This document shows, piece by piece, positions 35,116 to 44,202 of a stretch of DNA of 64,000 bases (position 1 is the first letter of the stretch; every line of letters begins with the position of its first letter). The stretch is from Joyebacterum sp964521425 (GTDB lineage: Bacteria > Joyebacterota > Joyebacteria > Joyebacterales > Joyebacteraceae), in the NCBI GenBank assembly GCA_964521425.1, contig CAZFRO010000004.1:85276-149275 (forward strand). The letters run 5' to 3'. The notes under the pieces are model-generated. The model had not been told where the DNA came from, did not search any database, and worked only from the letters and a program-made list of their open reading frames with translations. The translations under genes and the position numbers were made by a program.

Positions 35116-36267
35116 ATGCAGAGCTGCGTTCACGGCAAGGCCATCTACACCGGCAAGAAGATCGTGGAGAATGCGTACCTCATCTTCGATGGCAGGAAGA
35201 TCCTCGGTGTGTCCAAGGTGAAGAAAGGGAAGCTCCTCGGGAGATTCCCGGTCATCATCCCGGCGCTCATAGACGCGCACAGCCACATCGGAATGGTGCG
35301 CTCCGGGGAGCCGGGGCTGGAGGCCGAGGCGAACGAACAGATGGATTCGCTCATGACTCTTCCCGACGCACTCGACTCCGTGCAGATGGACGACGCGGCA
35401 CTGCGTGACGCGATTGAGCAGGGAGTCCTCTACTCGTGTGTTCTCCCGGGAAGTGGGAACATCATGGGTGGCTTCTCGGCCTTCATAAGGAACTACGCGA
35501 AGAACACGAGCGATGCTCTCATCTCGCGTGCCGGCGTCAAAGCGGCGTTCGGATACAACCCCATGTCCACCGTCGCGTGGAAGGGCAAGCGTCCGAGCAC
35601 GAGAATGGGAGCCCTCGCCATCCTCAGGGCAAAGCTCGACGGCGTTGGTCAGAAGGTCGCGAAGCAGAAGAAGGCCAAGGGGAAGAAGAAGGACGAGATC
35701 ACATTTACGGCGGAAGAAGCCGTGCTGAAGGATGTGCTCGCCGGCAAGGAGCGACTCAGGGTCCACGTGCACAAGATTGACGACATTGCATCTCTTCTCC
35801 GCGTCGTTGACGAGTTTGGCCTCAAGGTGACGGTCGAGCATGCGGGTGATGTCCACCAGCCTGAGATATACGATGAGCTCAAGAAGCGGAAGATCCCCGT
35901 GGTCTACGGACCGATCGATTCGCTTGCGTACAAGGTCGAGCTCAAGCACGAATCGTGGCGCCACATCAAGTACCTGATCGAGTCCGGCGTCAAGTGCGGG
36001 TTCATGACCGACCACCCCGTGACGCCTGCGCGGACGCTTCTGCTTCAGACACGCTGGTTCGTGCGCTCCGGCTACAGCAAGCAGGACGCGATCGAGCTCA
36101 TCACCAGGAAGAACGCCGAGATCCTCGGTGTGACGGGCATTCTGGGCACGCTTGAGAAGGGTAAGTGGGCGTCTTTCTCCTGTTGGAGTGGTGACCCGTT
36201 CGACCTGGCGTGCTACCCTGTTCGTGTATACGCGGAGGGAGATCTCCTCTTCGATGAGTCCGAGTAG
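35116..36267 (+). CDS. Amidohydrolase (imidazolonepropionase-like)
   Basis: The 383-residue protein starts at ATG 35116; the open frame upstream overlaps the ferredoxin gene and is discarded. The metal-dependent hydrolase fold is shown by D-A-H-S-H-I-G (first two His), V-H-V-H-K, V-E-H-A-G-D and M-T-D-H-P-V with the catalytic Asp. A very basic insertion (K-Q-K-K-A-K-G-K-K-K-D) occurs near residues 180-192. It fits the uncharacterised amidohydrolase group near dipeptidases and imidazolonepropionase; the substrate is unknown. The gene lies 29 bases after the ferredoxin gene and just before an M20 peptidase. Confidence 0.88.
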   Translation: MQSCVHGKAIYTGKKIVENAYLIFDGRKILGVSKVKKGKLLGRFPVIIPALIDAHSHIGMVRSGEPGLEAEANEQMDSLMTLPDALDSVQMDDAALRDAIEQGVLYSCVLPGSGNIMGGFSAFIRNYAKNTSDALISRAGVKAAFGYNPMSTVAWKGKRPSTRMGALAILRAKLDGVGQKVAKQKKAKGKKKDEITFTAEEAVLKDVLAGKERLRVHVHKIDDIASLLRVVDEFGLKVTVEHAGDVHQPEIYDELKKRKIPVVYGPIDSLAYKVELKHESWRHIKYLIESGVKCGFMTDHPVTPARTLLLQTRWFVRSGYSKQDAIELITRKNAEILGVTGILGTLEKGKWASFSCWSGDPFDLACYPVRVYAEGDLLFDESE

Positions 36268-36308
36268 CACGGGAATCTGAACGCGGGCGTTAGTCCGGGA
36301 GTAGTCCT

Positions 36309-37673
36309 ATGTCACCGCACCTGAAGGATGCGCTTCAACACACGAGGGAGAACCGCGATGAGGTTCTCGGGCAGCTCAGGGACTTCCTGACCATCGCGTC
36401 CGTATCGGATGATCCGGATTCGAAGGGGGAGATTCGGAGGGCGGCCGAGTGGCTCGTCGACAGGCTCAAGATGCTCAAGCCCGACCGTGTGGATATCTTC
36501 GAGACAGACGGACATCCTGTCGTCTTCGGGGAGATTCTCTGTCCGGACCCGTCCGCTCCCACGGTTCTTCTCTACGGGCACTACGACGTTCAGTCCCCCG
36601 AGCCACTGGAATCCTGGGACACAGCTCCCTTCGAGCCTGTCATCCACGGCTACAACCTGTTCGCGCGTGGCTCATCGGACGACAAGGGACAGATAATGGC
36701 GATGATCGCCGCGGTCGAGGCCATTCGCACCACGGGGACACTGCCAGTCAGTGTGAAGTTCCTCTTCGAGGGTGAGGAGGAGGTCGGCTCTCCCAGCCTG
36801 GGGCAGTGCCTCAGGGACCACCGAGGTGAGTTCGCCTGCAACCTCGTATTGAACACCGACGCGGGGATGCTCGGACCCGAGACTCCAACACTCGTCTACG
36901 GTCTCAGGGGGATGTGTCGGTTCATTCTCCGTGTTACAGGGCCTACGAGCGATCTTCACTCGGGAGGGTATGGCGGCGTGATCCACAACCCGCTCCATGC
37001 GCTCTGTGAGCTCATTGCCGACATGCATGACAAGGACGGTCGCGTCACGTGGCCCGGCTTCTACGACAGCGTGCGTGAGATGACACCCGAGGAGCATGAG
37101 GAGATGGCCACGTTGCCGCTTGACGAGGCGAGCTTCATCGAGCAGTCCGGGGTCTCAAGGCTGTGGGGAGAGCCCGGGTTCACGCCGCTTGAGCGGCAGG
37201 GTGTGCGGCCGGCGCTCGATGTCATTCAGATCGATGCGGGCAGTCCCAAGGCAGCCATTCCAGTCGACGCGCGGGCGCTCGTGACTGTCCGTCTCGCACC
37301 GTTTCAGGACCCTGACGAGGTCAAGAAGCAGCTCGTGAGCTATCTCGAGGCACAGGCTCCTCCGACAGTGGGGTGGGAGATTCTCGAATGGAGCGGCTTT
37401 CCTGCCACATTGACGGAGCGGGATGCGCCCGGTGTGACAGCTCTCCTCAAGGCCTTCGAGACGGTCTGGGGTGTCCACCCGGCCTACTACCCGAGCGGCG
37501 GCAGCATTGGAGCCGTGGGGCAGATCAAGGAGATCCTCGGGGCGCACTCGCTTCTGACGGGCTTCTCTCTGCCTGGTGACCACATCCACGGGCCGAACGA
37601 GAAACTGCACCTCCCGACATGGGAGAAGGGGACGATGGCGCTCGTGCACTTCCTGCACAATCTGGCGGAGTAG
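36309..37673 (+). CDS. M20-family metallodipeptidase
   Basis: The 454-residue cytoplasmic enzyme has the di-zinc motifs Y-G-H-Y-D-V-Q, the G-S-S-D-D-K-G segment and E-G-E-E-E-V-G-S with the catalytic and bridging Glu. S-D-L-H-S-G-G-Y-G-G marks the dimerisation lid domain typical of the carnosinase/dipeptidase branch of M20. It would hydrolyse dipeptides, completing peptide breakdown after the M3 oligopeptidase and extracellular peptidases. The ATG is preceded by a weak GGGAG. DUF493 follows 16 bases downstream. Confidence 0.93.
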   Translation: MSPHLKDALQHTRENRDEVLGQLRDFLTIASVSDDPDSKGEIRRAAEWLVDRLKMLKPDRVDIFETDGHPVVFGEILCPDPSAPTVLLYGHYDVQSPEPLESWDTAPFEPVIHGYNLFARGSSDDKGQIMAMIAAVEAIRTTGTLPVSVKFLFEGEEEVGSPSLGQCLRDHRGEFACNLVLNTDAGMLGPETPTLVYGLRGMCRFILRVTGPTSDLHSGGYGGVIHNPLHALCELIADMHDKDGRVTWPGFYDSVREMTPEEHEEMATLPLDEASFIEQSGVSRLWGEPGFTPLERQGVRPALDVIQIDAGSPKAAIPVDARALVTVRLAPFQDPDEVKKQLVSYLEAQAPPTVGWEILEWSGFPATLTERDAPGVTALLKAFETVWGVHPAYYPSGGSIGAVGQIKEILGAHSLLTGFSLPGDHIHGPNEKLHLPTWEKGTMALVHFLHNLAE

Positions 37674-37689
37674 GCGGAGCGAGCACATC

Positions 37690-37953
37690 ATGATCGACTT
37701 GAGCAAGCACGAGATCGAACTCTCGTACCCATGTAGTTGGTCGTACCGCGTCGTTGGACGCGACGAGCAGATTGTCCGCCGCGCCATCGCCGAGATTGTC
37801 CAGGAGAGGAAGCACTCGGTGGAGCGCTCGAATGAGAGCGCGACGGGGAAGTACGTGAGCCTCAAACTGACCCTCATCGTCGTGAGTGCCGATGATCGCA
37901 CGGATGTGTTTGATGCTCTCCGTCGCCACCATGATGTGAAACTGGTACTCTGA
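37690..37953 (+). CDS. DUF493 (YbeD-like) protein
   Basis: The 87-residue protein runs from ATG 37690, with GGCGGAG upstream; the longer frame overlaps the M20 gene. The small alpha/beta fold is indicated by Y-P-C-S-W-S-Y-R-V-V-G, a central amphipathic helix and the Y-V-S-L-K-L-T-L-I-V strand, as in the YbeD/DUF493 family. YbeD resembles ACT-like regulatory folds, but its role is not established. It is co-directional with M20 and trmO, 24 bases before the latter. Confidence 0.82.
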   Translation: MIDLSKHEIELSYPCSWSYRVVGRDEQIVRRAIAEIVQERKHSVERSNESATGKYVSLKLTLIVVSADDRTDVFDALRRHHDVKLVL

Positions 37954-37977
37954 GCCCGGATCCCCGAGGGGTGGCGC

Positions 37978-38511
37978 GTGGGCGTGGTCTCATTCACACC
38001 GATCGGCACCATCAGGACACCACACAAACGGGCCCAGGACACGCCCGTTCAGCCCGCTTATGCCGAGGGCATCGAGGGGCGCGTCGAACTTCTCCCAGAG
38101 TACGCCGAGGGCTTGACGGATCTCTCCGCATTCTCACACATTTATCTTGTTTATCATCTCCACAAGGCTGGACCGCCGAGTCTCAAGGTGATCCCATTCA
38201 TGCAGGATCGCCACAGAGGCGTCTTCGCGACGCGGTCGCCCCGGCGACCGAATCCGATCGGCATGAGTCTCGTCAGACTCATCCGCATCGAGGGGAACAT
38301 CCTCTACGTCGAGGACGTGGATGTCCTGGATGGCACCCCGCTTCTGGATATCAAGCCATACATCTTCCGATTCGACTCCCGCGAGAACGCGCGCTCAGGG
38401 TGGCAGGACGATGTGGATGAAGAGACCGCGCGGAAGCAGGGAACGAGGGGATATCGCGGCAGACCGGGAGAGGGCGAGAACGGCGGGGATGCGACAAAGC
38501 GCAGAACTTGA
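37978..38511 (+). CDS. trmO: tRNA (N6-threonylcarbamoyladenosine37-N6)-methyltransferase TrmO
   Basis: The 177-residue TsaA/TrmO-like protein starts at GTG 37978 behind GAGGGGTGG. Family motifs are P-I-G-T-I-R-T-P near the start, L-S-A-F-S-H-I-Y-L-V-Y, G-V-F-A-T-R-S-P-R-R-P-N-P-I-G-M-S and L-D-G-T-P-L-L-D-I-K-P-Y. It methylates t6A37 of certain tRNAs using S-adenosylmethionine. The last 30 residues are charged, Gly-rich and probably disordered. Confidence 0.9.
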   Translation: MGVVSFTPIGTIRTPHKRAQDTPVQPAYAEGIEGRVELLPEYAEGLTDLSAFSHIYLVYHLHKAGPPSLKVIPFMQDRHRGVFATRSPRRPNPIGMSLVRLIRIEGNILYVEDVDVLDGTPLLDIKPYIFRFDSRENARSGWQDDVDEETARKQGTRGYRGRPGEGENGGDATKRRT

Positions 38512-38523
38512 AGGGAGAATGGC

Positions 38524-39267
38524 ATGGCACGATCTCTTGGAATCGTCCTGGGCGCGTTGACACTCGCGATGCTCTCCGGGTGTGCAGTCATGAACACTTC
38601 GATGATGGAGACGGCGGAGACCGTCGAGGCCGGTCATCTGAAGCTCGGCGCCGAGTACAACATGGGGCTCGATCTGACATCGACCATCTTCCTGGTGAAC
38701 GACACGAGCGGGACATTCACGGCGACTGAGCTGATGGCGGCTGAGACCTACGGTTTCAAACTGGGCGTCGGCCTCACTGACCGCACTGAGCTCAACGCCA
38801 AGCTCTGGAGCTCGATCGGGGGCATGGGTGCGAAGCTCTACGCGAAGCATGCGTTCACACCGAGGGGTACTGCCACGTCGTGGGCAGTGGCTCCGGGCTT
38901 GACCTTCGTTACTTCAGCGTCGGACGATGATGGAGATGGTTCCCTCGAGGACTTCATAGCCGACGTGACAACGTTCGGAGTCGAGATCCCGGTCATCGTC
39001 ACACACCGCTTCAACGACGTGTTTTCTCTCACCGGCGTTGCCAGGTACAGTCTTGACTCCGTGAGCATCGCCTTCCCGGCTGGATCGTTCCTTGAGGACA
39101 TCGGCGAGACAGCGTTTCTTCACAGATTCGGGATCATCGGCGCACCGTCCCTAGACCTGGGCGCCTTCTACCTGCGGCCGGAGATAGGTGTGGAGCTGGC
39201 CGGTCGGATCCACGGGGATCTCGGCTACGTCCCCATCATTGGTCTCGGCGCCGGCTTCGAGTTCTAG
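38524..39267 (+). CDS. Outer-membrane-type lipoprotein, probable beta-barrel
   Basis: The 247-residue protein starts at ATG 38524, 12 bases after trmO, with GAAGGGAG upstream. The lipobox L-S-G-C (Cys20) shows it is lipidated. The mature part alternates polar and hydrophobic residues in short strands and ends G-A-G-F-E-F, a terminal aromatic as expected for an outer-membrane barrel. No named family was recognised. Its presence implies a diderm envelope. Confidence 0.72.
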   Translation: MARSLGIVLGALTLAMLSGCAVMNTSMMETAETVEAGHLKLGAEYNMGLDLTSTIFLVNDTSGTFTATELMAAETYGFKLGVGLTDRTELNAKLWSSIGGMGAKLYAKHAFTPRGTATSWAVAPGLTFVTSASDDDGDGSLEDFIADVTTFGVEIPVIVTHRFNDVFSLTGVARYSLDSVSIAFPAGSFLEDIGETAFLHRFGIIGAPSLDLGAFYLRPEIGVELAGRIHGDLGYVPIIGLGAGFEF

Positions 39268-39298
39268 CGCCGGTTGCAGCGGAGAGGAGAGTGCGCTT

Positions 39299-39625
39299 GT
39301 GTCGAACGATGGTGTTCACGCGCGCATCTTCGATGTTGTCGGTGGTATCCCATCAGGAAGGGTGGCCACCTACGGCCAGGTGGCGGCCATCGTGAATCGC
39401 TGCACCCCCCGAATGGTCGGCTACGCCATGGCATCCGTTCCAAGCGGTCTCGACGTTCCGTGGCACCGCGTCATCAACAGCCAGGGGCGGATCAGCCTTC
39501 CGCCGGAGCGGGGAGGGGAGCTTCAACGCGCCCTCCTGGAGGCTGAGGGCGTGGACTTCGACGGTCGCGGCAAGATCGACCTGAGAGAGTTCGGATGGAT
39601 GGGTCCAGGGAAGGGCCGGGCCTAG
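39299..39625 (+). CDS. Alkyltransferase-like (ATL) DNA repair protein, PWHR motif
   Basis: The 108-residue protein starts at GTG 39299 with GAGGAG about ten bases upstream. It matches the DNA-binding C-terminal domain of O6-alkylguanine-DNA alkyltransferase (G-R-V-A-T-Y-G-Q-V-A near residue 20, then V-N-S-Q-G-R-I-S). The active-site P-C-H-R is P-W-H-R, so the acceptor Cys is a Trp. This is the hallmark of ATL proteins, which bind alkylated guanine and recruit nucleotide-excision repair. It is thus a damage sensor and not an enzyme. Confidence 0.92.
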   Translation: MSNDGVHARIFDVVGGIPSGRVATYGQVAAIVNRCTPRMVGYAMASVPSGLDVPWHRVINSQGRISLPPERGGELQRALLEAEGVDFDGRGKIDLREFGWMGPGKGRA

Positions 39626-39648
39626 ATTCACCACCCCCACACGCTTGG

Positions 39649-39677
39649 TTGTCTCCCGGTTCCGGGCGTAGTACCAT
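39649..39677 (+). promoter_or_regulatory. Sigma-70-like promoter of the M3 oligopeptidase
   Basis: -35 TTGTCT (39649-39654) and -10 TACCAT (39672-39677) are 17 bases apart. A small hairpin (CGTGGCC/GGCCACG, 39705-39729) lies in the leader before the ATG at 39773. Confidence 0.55.
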
Positions 39678-39772
39678 TGCAGTGTCATTGACCAACACGG
39701 TGCCCGTGGCCTCCGATCAGGGGGCCACGCGAGCATCCTAGAAATAGAAACCCCACCAGAGAGGGACAGAGC

Positions 39773-41884
39773 ATGAGTGAAGCAAGAGGATCATTGCCCC
39801 CCGCCCTTGAGGGCAATCCACTACTCAGAACCGACGGCAACCCGCGATTCGAGGAGATCACCGCGGACCACGTGGTTCCCGCTGTGACACACGTCCTCGA
39901 TGTCACGAAGAAGGAACTCAGCAAACTCGAGGCGTCGCTTGTTCCCTCGTGGGACGGCACCATGTTCCCGCTTGAGGCCCTTGAGATCCCGATGGAGTAT
40001 GCGTGGGACCCCATCAAGCACCTGATGAGCGTTCGGAACTCACCAGAACTCCGGGAAGCTCACGACGCCATGCTGTCGGACGTCGTTCAGGTCAGGCTCC
40101 GCGTCAAACAGAGCAGGCCGATCTACGACGCGCTTCGTGCGCTCAAGGACGGTGACGAGTGGAAGACGCTGGACGGCGCGCAGCGCCGGGCCGTCGACAT
40201 CCGACTGAGGGAGGCCGAACACGCGGGTGTTGGACTCGACGGTGACGAATGTGAGCGCTTCAAGGCGATCGAGAGCGAACTCTCGCAACTCGGCACTGAC
40301 TTTCAGAACCACGTCCTCGACGCAACGAAGGCTTTCGAGCTCATCATCACGGACGCGTCGGACATGGAGGGGTGGCCTGAGACACTGAAGCAGCTCGCAT
40401 CACAATCGTGGACTCAGGCCAATCCCGACGGCGAAGCAGCCACGCCGGACGGCGGTCCCTGGCGTATCACGCTTGACTATCCAAGCTACGGTCCGTTCTT
40501 GCAGCACAGCAGGAACCGCGCCCAGCGCGAGAAGGTCTATCGCGCCTCTCTGACGCGCGGGTACGGGGGCGAATGGGACAATACTGAGATCATCGGCAAG
40601 ATGCTCAAGCTCAAGCTTGAGAAGGCGAAGCTCCTGGGATTCAATACGTATGCCGATCTCAGCCTCTCAGAGAAGATGGCATCGACCGTGGACGCGGTCG
40701 ATGAGATGTTCGAGAAACTCATGAGTGCCTCGAAGCCTCACGCAGAGAAGGACCTCGATGACCTGAAGACGCTCGCCAGAGAGGGCGGTCATGATGGCGA
40801 CCTCAAGCACTGGGACACCGCATTCTGGTCCGAGCGGCTGAGGGAGTCGCGTTTCGACTACACGGATGACCAGTTGAGACCGTATTTCCCGATGCCGCGG
40901 GTCCTGGACGGGCTCTTCTCGCTCTCAAAGCGGCTCCTTGGGATCGTCATAGAGCGGGCCGATGGTGAGGTCCCCGTCTGGCACGAAGATGTGCGCTGTT
41001 TCAGGGTCTTGAACGAGGATGGAGCTCAGATAGCCTCCTTCTATCTCGACGCGTACTCCCGGCCGGCCGAGAAGCGTGGCGGCGCATGGATGGGTGAGTG
41101 CCTCGGCAGGCGCATCGTGAACGGGAAGCTCAGACTTCCGGTCATCTATCTGACATGCAACGGTACGCCACCGGTTGGAGACAAGCCGTCGCTCATGGGA
41201 TTCCGGGAAGTTGAGACGCTCTTCCATGAGTTCGGTCACGGTCTTCAGGCGATGCTCACTACCGTCGAGTATGCTGATGTGGCCGGGATCAACGGCGTGG
41301 AGTGGGATGCGGTCGAGCTTGCGAGCCAGTTCATGGAGAACTGGTGCTACCACAAGCCGACGCTGATGGGGATGACGTCACACTTCGAGACAGGCGAGCC
41401 GCTTCCCGATGAGCTGTTCAAGAAGATCTCGGCCGCACGCACGTTCAAGGCTGGATCGCTCATGATGCGGCAGCTCGAGCTGGGCATGACCGACATGGAG
41501 CTCCACAGCTCTCATGATCCCAATGGGGAGCGATCGCCGTTTGACGTTCATCATGATGTCGCTTTGAAGACGGGTGTTCTTCCGCCCTTCAAGGATGGCC
41601 GGCTGCTCTGTTCCTTCGCCCACATCTTCGGTGGTCCCTACGCCGCAGGCTACTACAGCTACAAGTGGGCGGAAGCGCTTTCAGCCGACGCCTTCGCGGC
41701 GTTTGAGGAGGTAGGGCTGGACAACGAGGAAGCCGTCCGGGATCTTGGCAGGCGTTACAGGGACACGGTTCTCTCGCTCGGCGGTAGCCGGCACCCTATG
41801 GATGTATTCCGTGAGTTCCGCGGTCGAGAGCCAGGCACCGAAGCGCTTCTGAGGCAGAACGACCTCTTGGTTGAGAAGCTCTAG
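39773..41884 (+). CDS. prlC: M3-family oligopeptidase (oligopeptidase A type)
   Basis: The 703-residue cytoplasmic metallopeptidase cleaves short peptides. The zinc motif is H485-E-F-G-H489, with the downstream E in the E-L-A-S-Q-F-M-E-N-W segment as third ligand, as in PrlC/Dcp. The length is normal for the family. The ATG is preceded by GAGAGGG. It has its own promoter and is followed 53 bases later by a secreted hydrolase-like protein. Together with the M20 enzyme it would turn imported oligopeptides into amino acids. Confidence 0.94.
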   Translation: MSEARGSLPPALEGNPLLRTDGNPRFEEITADHVVPAVTHVLDVTKKELSKLEASLVPSWDGTMFPLEALEIPMEYAWDPIKHLMSVRNSPELREAHDAMLSDVVQVRLRVKQSRPIYDALRALKDGDEWKTLDGAQRRAVDIRLREAEHAGVGLDGDECERFKAIESELSQLGTDFQNHVLDATKAFELIITDASDMEGWPETLKQLASQSWTQANPDGEAATPDGGPWRITLDYPSYGPFLQHSRNRAQREKVYRASLTRGYGGEWDNTEIIGKMLKLKLEKAKLLGFNTYADLSLSEKMASTVDAVDEMFEKLMSASKPHAEKDLDDLKTLAREGGHDGDLKHWDTAFWSERLRESRFDYTDDQLRPYFPMPRVLDGLFSLSKRLLGIVIERADGEVPVWHEDVRCFRVLNEDGAQIASFYLDAYSRPAEKRGGAWMGECLGRRIVNGKLRLPVIYLTCNGTPPVGDKPSLMGFREVETLFHEFGHGLQAMLTTVEYADVAGINGVEWDAVELASQFMENWCYHKPTLMGMTSHFETGEPLPDELFKKISAARTFKAGSLMMRQLELGMTDMELHSSHDPNGERSPFDVHHDVALKTGVLPPFKDGRLLCSFAHIFGGPYAAGYYSYKWAEALSADAFAAFEEVGLDNEEAVRDLGRRYRDTVLSLGGSRHPMDVFREFRGREPGTEALLRQNDLLVEKL

Positions 41885-41937
41885 GGAGACACGACGACGC
41901 GCTTAGTCGCCGTGCCGGAATCGAAAGAGAGCAGAGG

Positions 41938-42906
41938 ATGAGAATCCGTATAGTGATCCAACTCGTGATCGTACTGATGGCGTTCGCGTGGCAGACCGCA
42001 AGAGCGGAGTCGCCTCCGCTCATACTCTCCAATCTCAGCACAACTGCGGAGATTGAAGAGCAGCTTGTTGTCTGGGGCGCCGAACGCACGCCACTTGTGT
42101 ACTCTGCTGCCTTCGACCCGCTCGGTACCGGGACCTTCGCCAGGCCGGATCTCATGGAGATATGGCTGGACAACCATCTCAAGGATGACTACGACGGGTT
42201 CCTCGTGCTCGACTGGGAAGATGGCGTGATGGCGCACCTGATGGCTGGACCGAGCGATGCCGAGTTTACGCGTGTGGTCTCGGAGATGGTTGAGCTCCTC
42301 GAGTTCGTACGTGGGAAGCGCCCGGCGGCGTCGATCGGCTACTACCGCATGCCGTGGAACGAGTACTGGGCTCAGGATGACGAATGGAAAGAGGCGGTTG
42401 CCGCCGCTTCTCCGGTCTTCGAAGCATCGGACGTGCTCTTCCCATCGGTCTACGACTTCTATGGGGACAATCCCGATCGAGACAAGGAGCGCTTCGGCGC
42501 ACTGGTCCATATGGCTCTTGAGATCGCCGGCGAGCGCCCGGTCATCCTCTACACCATGCACCGCTACCACAGCAGCAACAAGACGTGGGGATCCCGGCTC
42601 ATCGATCCTGTTGAGTACGTCGAGCACATAGCGCATCTCATGCATGTGGAGTACAACGGTCGTCGGCCGGCCGGTGTTGTCGCCTGGGCAGAGGAACTGT
42701 ACTGGCACCAGGCGTCCAATTCGAAAAGGGTAGACGGAGAATACGTCAGGACCGATCCGACGTGGGGCAGGTGGCGAGAGGTTTTCGCTTCGGAGATGGC
42801 CCCGGGCGAGAGCATCCACGACTATCTCACGCGCCTGCACCCGTGGATACTGTGTCTCCTCAACGAGGCCGTGCGCGGTGAACCGTGTCACATGGAGGGG
42901 CCATAG
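41938..42906 (+). CDS. Exported protein related to GH56 (hyaluronidase-like) barrels
   Basis: The 322-residue protein has a signal peptide (1-23, ending A-R-A). Several segments resemble the GH56 hyaluronidase barrel: F-L-V-L-D92-W-E94 (GH56 has I-D-W-E-E-W with the catalytic Asp/Glu pair), G-Y-Y-R-M-P-W, L-F-P-S-V-Y and P-V-I-L-Y-T. These occur in the same order and at similar spacing. The match is by eye and distant, and animal hyaluronidases are longer and disulphide-rich, so a glycosidase role is an inference. The gene is followed by a glycosyltransferase and a 5'-nucleotidase-like gene on the same strand. Confidence 0.6.
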   Translation: MRIRIVIQLVIVLMAFAWQTARAESPPLILSNLSTTAEIEEQLVVWGAERTPLVYSAAFDPLGTGTFARPDLMEIWLDNHLKDDYDGFLVLDWEDGVMAHLMAGPSDAEFTRVVSEMVELLEFVRGKRPAASIGYYRMPWNEYWAQDDEWKEAVAAASPVFEASDVLFPSVYDFYGDNPDRDKERFGALVHMALEIAGERPVILYTMHRYHSSNKTWGSRLIDPVEYVEHIAHLMHVEYNGRRPAGVVAWAEELYWHQASNSKRVDGEYVRTDPTWGRWREVFASEMAPGESIHDYLTRLHPWILCLLNEAVRGEPCHMEGP

Positions 42907-42937
42907 CCGGTGAGCGGATCCTCCATCGGAGTGCGAG

Positions 42938-44200
42938 ATGGCCAGAGTACTTCATCTCCTGTCACAGCGCCCCGGGCACACGGGCAGTGGGACCACCCTG
43001 GGAGCCATAGTGCATCACGCCGGTGAGGCCGGCTGGGATCAGATGGTCTCTGTCGGTGTCCCTGCACTCACGTCCATCTCCTGCCTTGGCGACCTTGACC
43101 CATCGAGAATACGCCCCGTGACCTTCGGTGGCGAGGACCTCCCGTTCGACATCCCGGGCATGAGCGACGTCATGCCATACGCGAGCAGTCGTTTCTCCTG
43201 CATGAGTAGTCATGAGTTCGATGCCTATCGCACGGTCTGGACCCGCCATCTTGCTCGACTGGTTGCTGACTTCAATCCCGACGTCATTCACTCGCACCAC
43301 ATCTGGATCTTGAGTTCACTCGTTAAGAACGTCGCCCCGGACACTCCCGTCGTGTCGCAGTGTCACGCGACCGGGCTCCGCCAGATGCGGCTCTGTCCGG
43401 AGCTTGCCCCAGCGGTCAGGGAGGGGTGCGCGAGGAACGAGCTGTTCATCGTTCAGAATGAGAGTCTCGTTGAAGTGCTGGCAGATGAACTCAGTATCGC
43501 ACCCGTTCGGGTGCACGTGGTCGGAGTCGGCTACAGGGACGACATCTTCAATGCATCCGGGCCGGATGATGCAGACGGCGAAGCAACTACCTCGGCCCCG
43601 CACATTCTCTATGCCGGCAAGTACAGCGCCGCAAAGGGCGTGCCGTGGCTTCTGGACGCCTTTCAGAGGTTGACCCGGGAATTCCCCGATCTCGTTCTCG
43701 ACGTGGCCGGAGGTGGGGCGGGTGATGAGGCGGAGTCCTTGAGAGCACGCATGGAGGGCATGGCGCCCGGAGTGGTGCTCCACGGGATGCTATCCCAGAC
43801 TGAACTGGCTGCCCTCATGCGCCGCGCGTCCGTCTTCGTGCTGCCATCGTTCTATGAGGGCGTGCCGCTCGTGCTTGCGGAAGCGCTTGCCTGCGGCTGC
43901 CGCCTGGTTTCGACGGCGCTTCCTGGTGTAGAACACTCGATCGTCGGCCCGGCCGCAAACGCAATAGAGCTTGTATCACTGCCACGGCTCGAGCAGATCG
44001 ACAGGCCGGCTCCGGAAGATACACCCGCGTTCATCGAGAGATTGACACAGTCCATCACGCGATCACTCAGGCGGGGACCGCTAGAAGGTTCCGCGACTGG
44101 AGCGCCAGACTCACTCCATGAGTTTCGGTGGGGCAACGTATTCGGTAGAATCGAAGAGACTTGGCGGAGCGCGATCTCATCCAGGCAGAGAGGGGAGTGA
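42938..44200 (+). CDS. Family 4 glycosyltransferase
   Basis: The 420-residue GT-B enzyme starts at ATG 42938. An N-terminal acceptor domain shows H-S-H-H-I-W. The donor domain shows H-I-L-Y-A-G-K-Y-S-A-A-K-G-V-P-W-L-L and the nucleotide-sugar motif F-Y-E-G-V-P-L-V-L-A-E-A (E-x7-E). It adds a sugar from a nucleotide donor during envelope polysaccharide or lipid synthesis; donor and acceptor are unknown. The next gene starts two bases after its stop, suggesting coupling. Confidence 0.9.
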   Translation: MARVLHLLSQRPGHTGSGTTLGAIVHHAGEAGWDQMVSVGVPALTSISCLGDLDPSRIRPVTFGGEDLPFDIPGMSDVMPYASSRFSCMSSHEFDAYRTVWTRHLARLVADFNPDVIHSHHIWILSSLVKNVAPDTPVVSQCHATGLRQMRLCPELAPAVREGCARNELFIVQNESLVEVLADELSIAPVRVHVVGVGYRDDIFNASGPDDADGEATTSAPHILYAGKYSAAKGVPWLLDAFQRLTREFPDLVLDVAGGGAGDEAESLRARMEGMAPGVVLHGMLSQTELAALMRRASVFVLPSFYEGVPLVLAEALACGCRLVSTALPGVEHSIVGPAANAIELVSLPRLEQIDRPAPEDTPAFIERLTQSITRSLRRGPLEGSATGAPDSLHEFRWGNVFGRIEETWRSAISSRQRGE

Positions 44201-44202
44201 AG

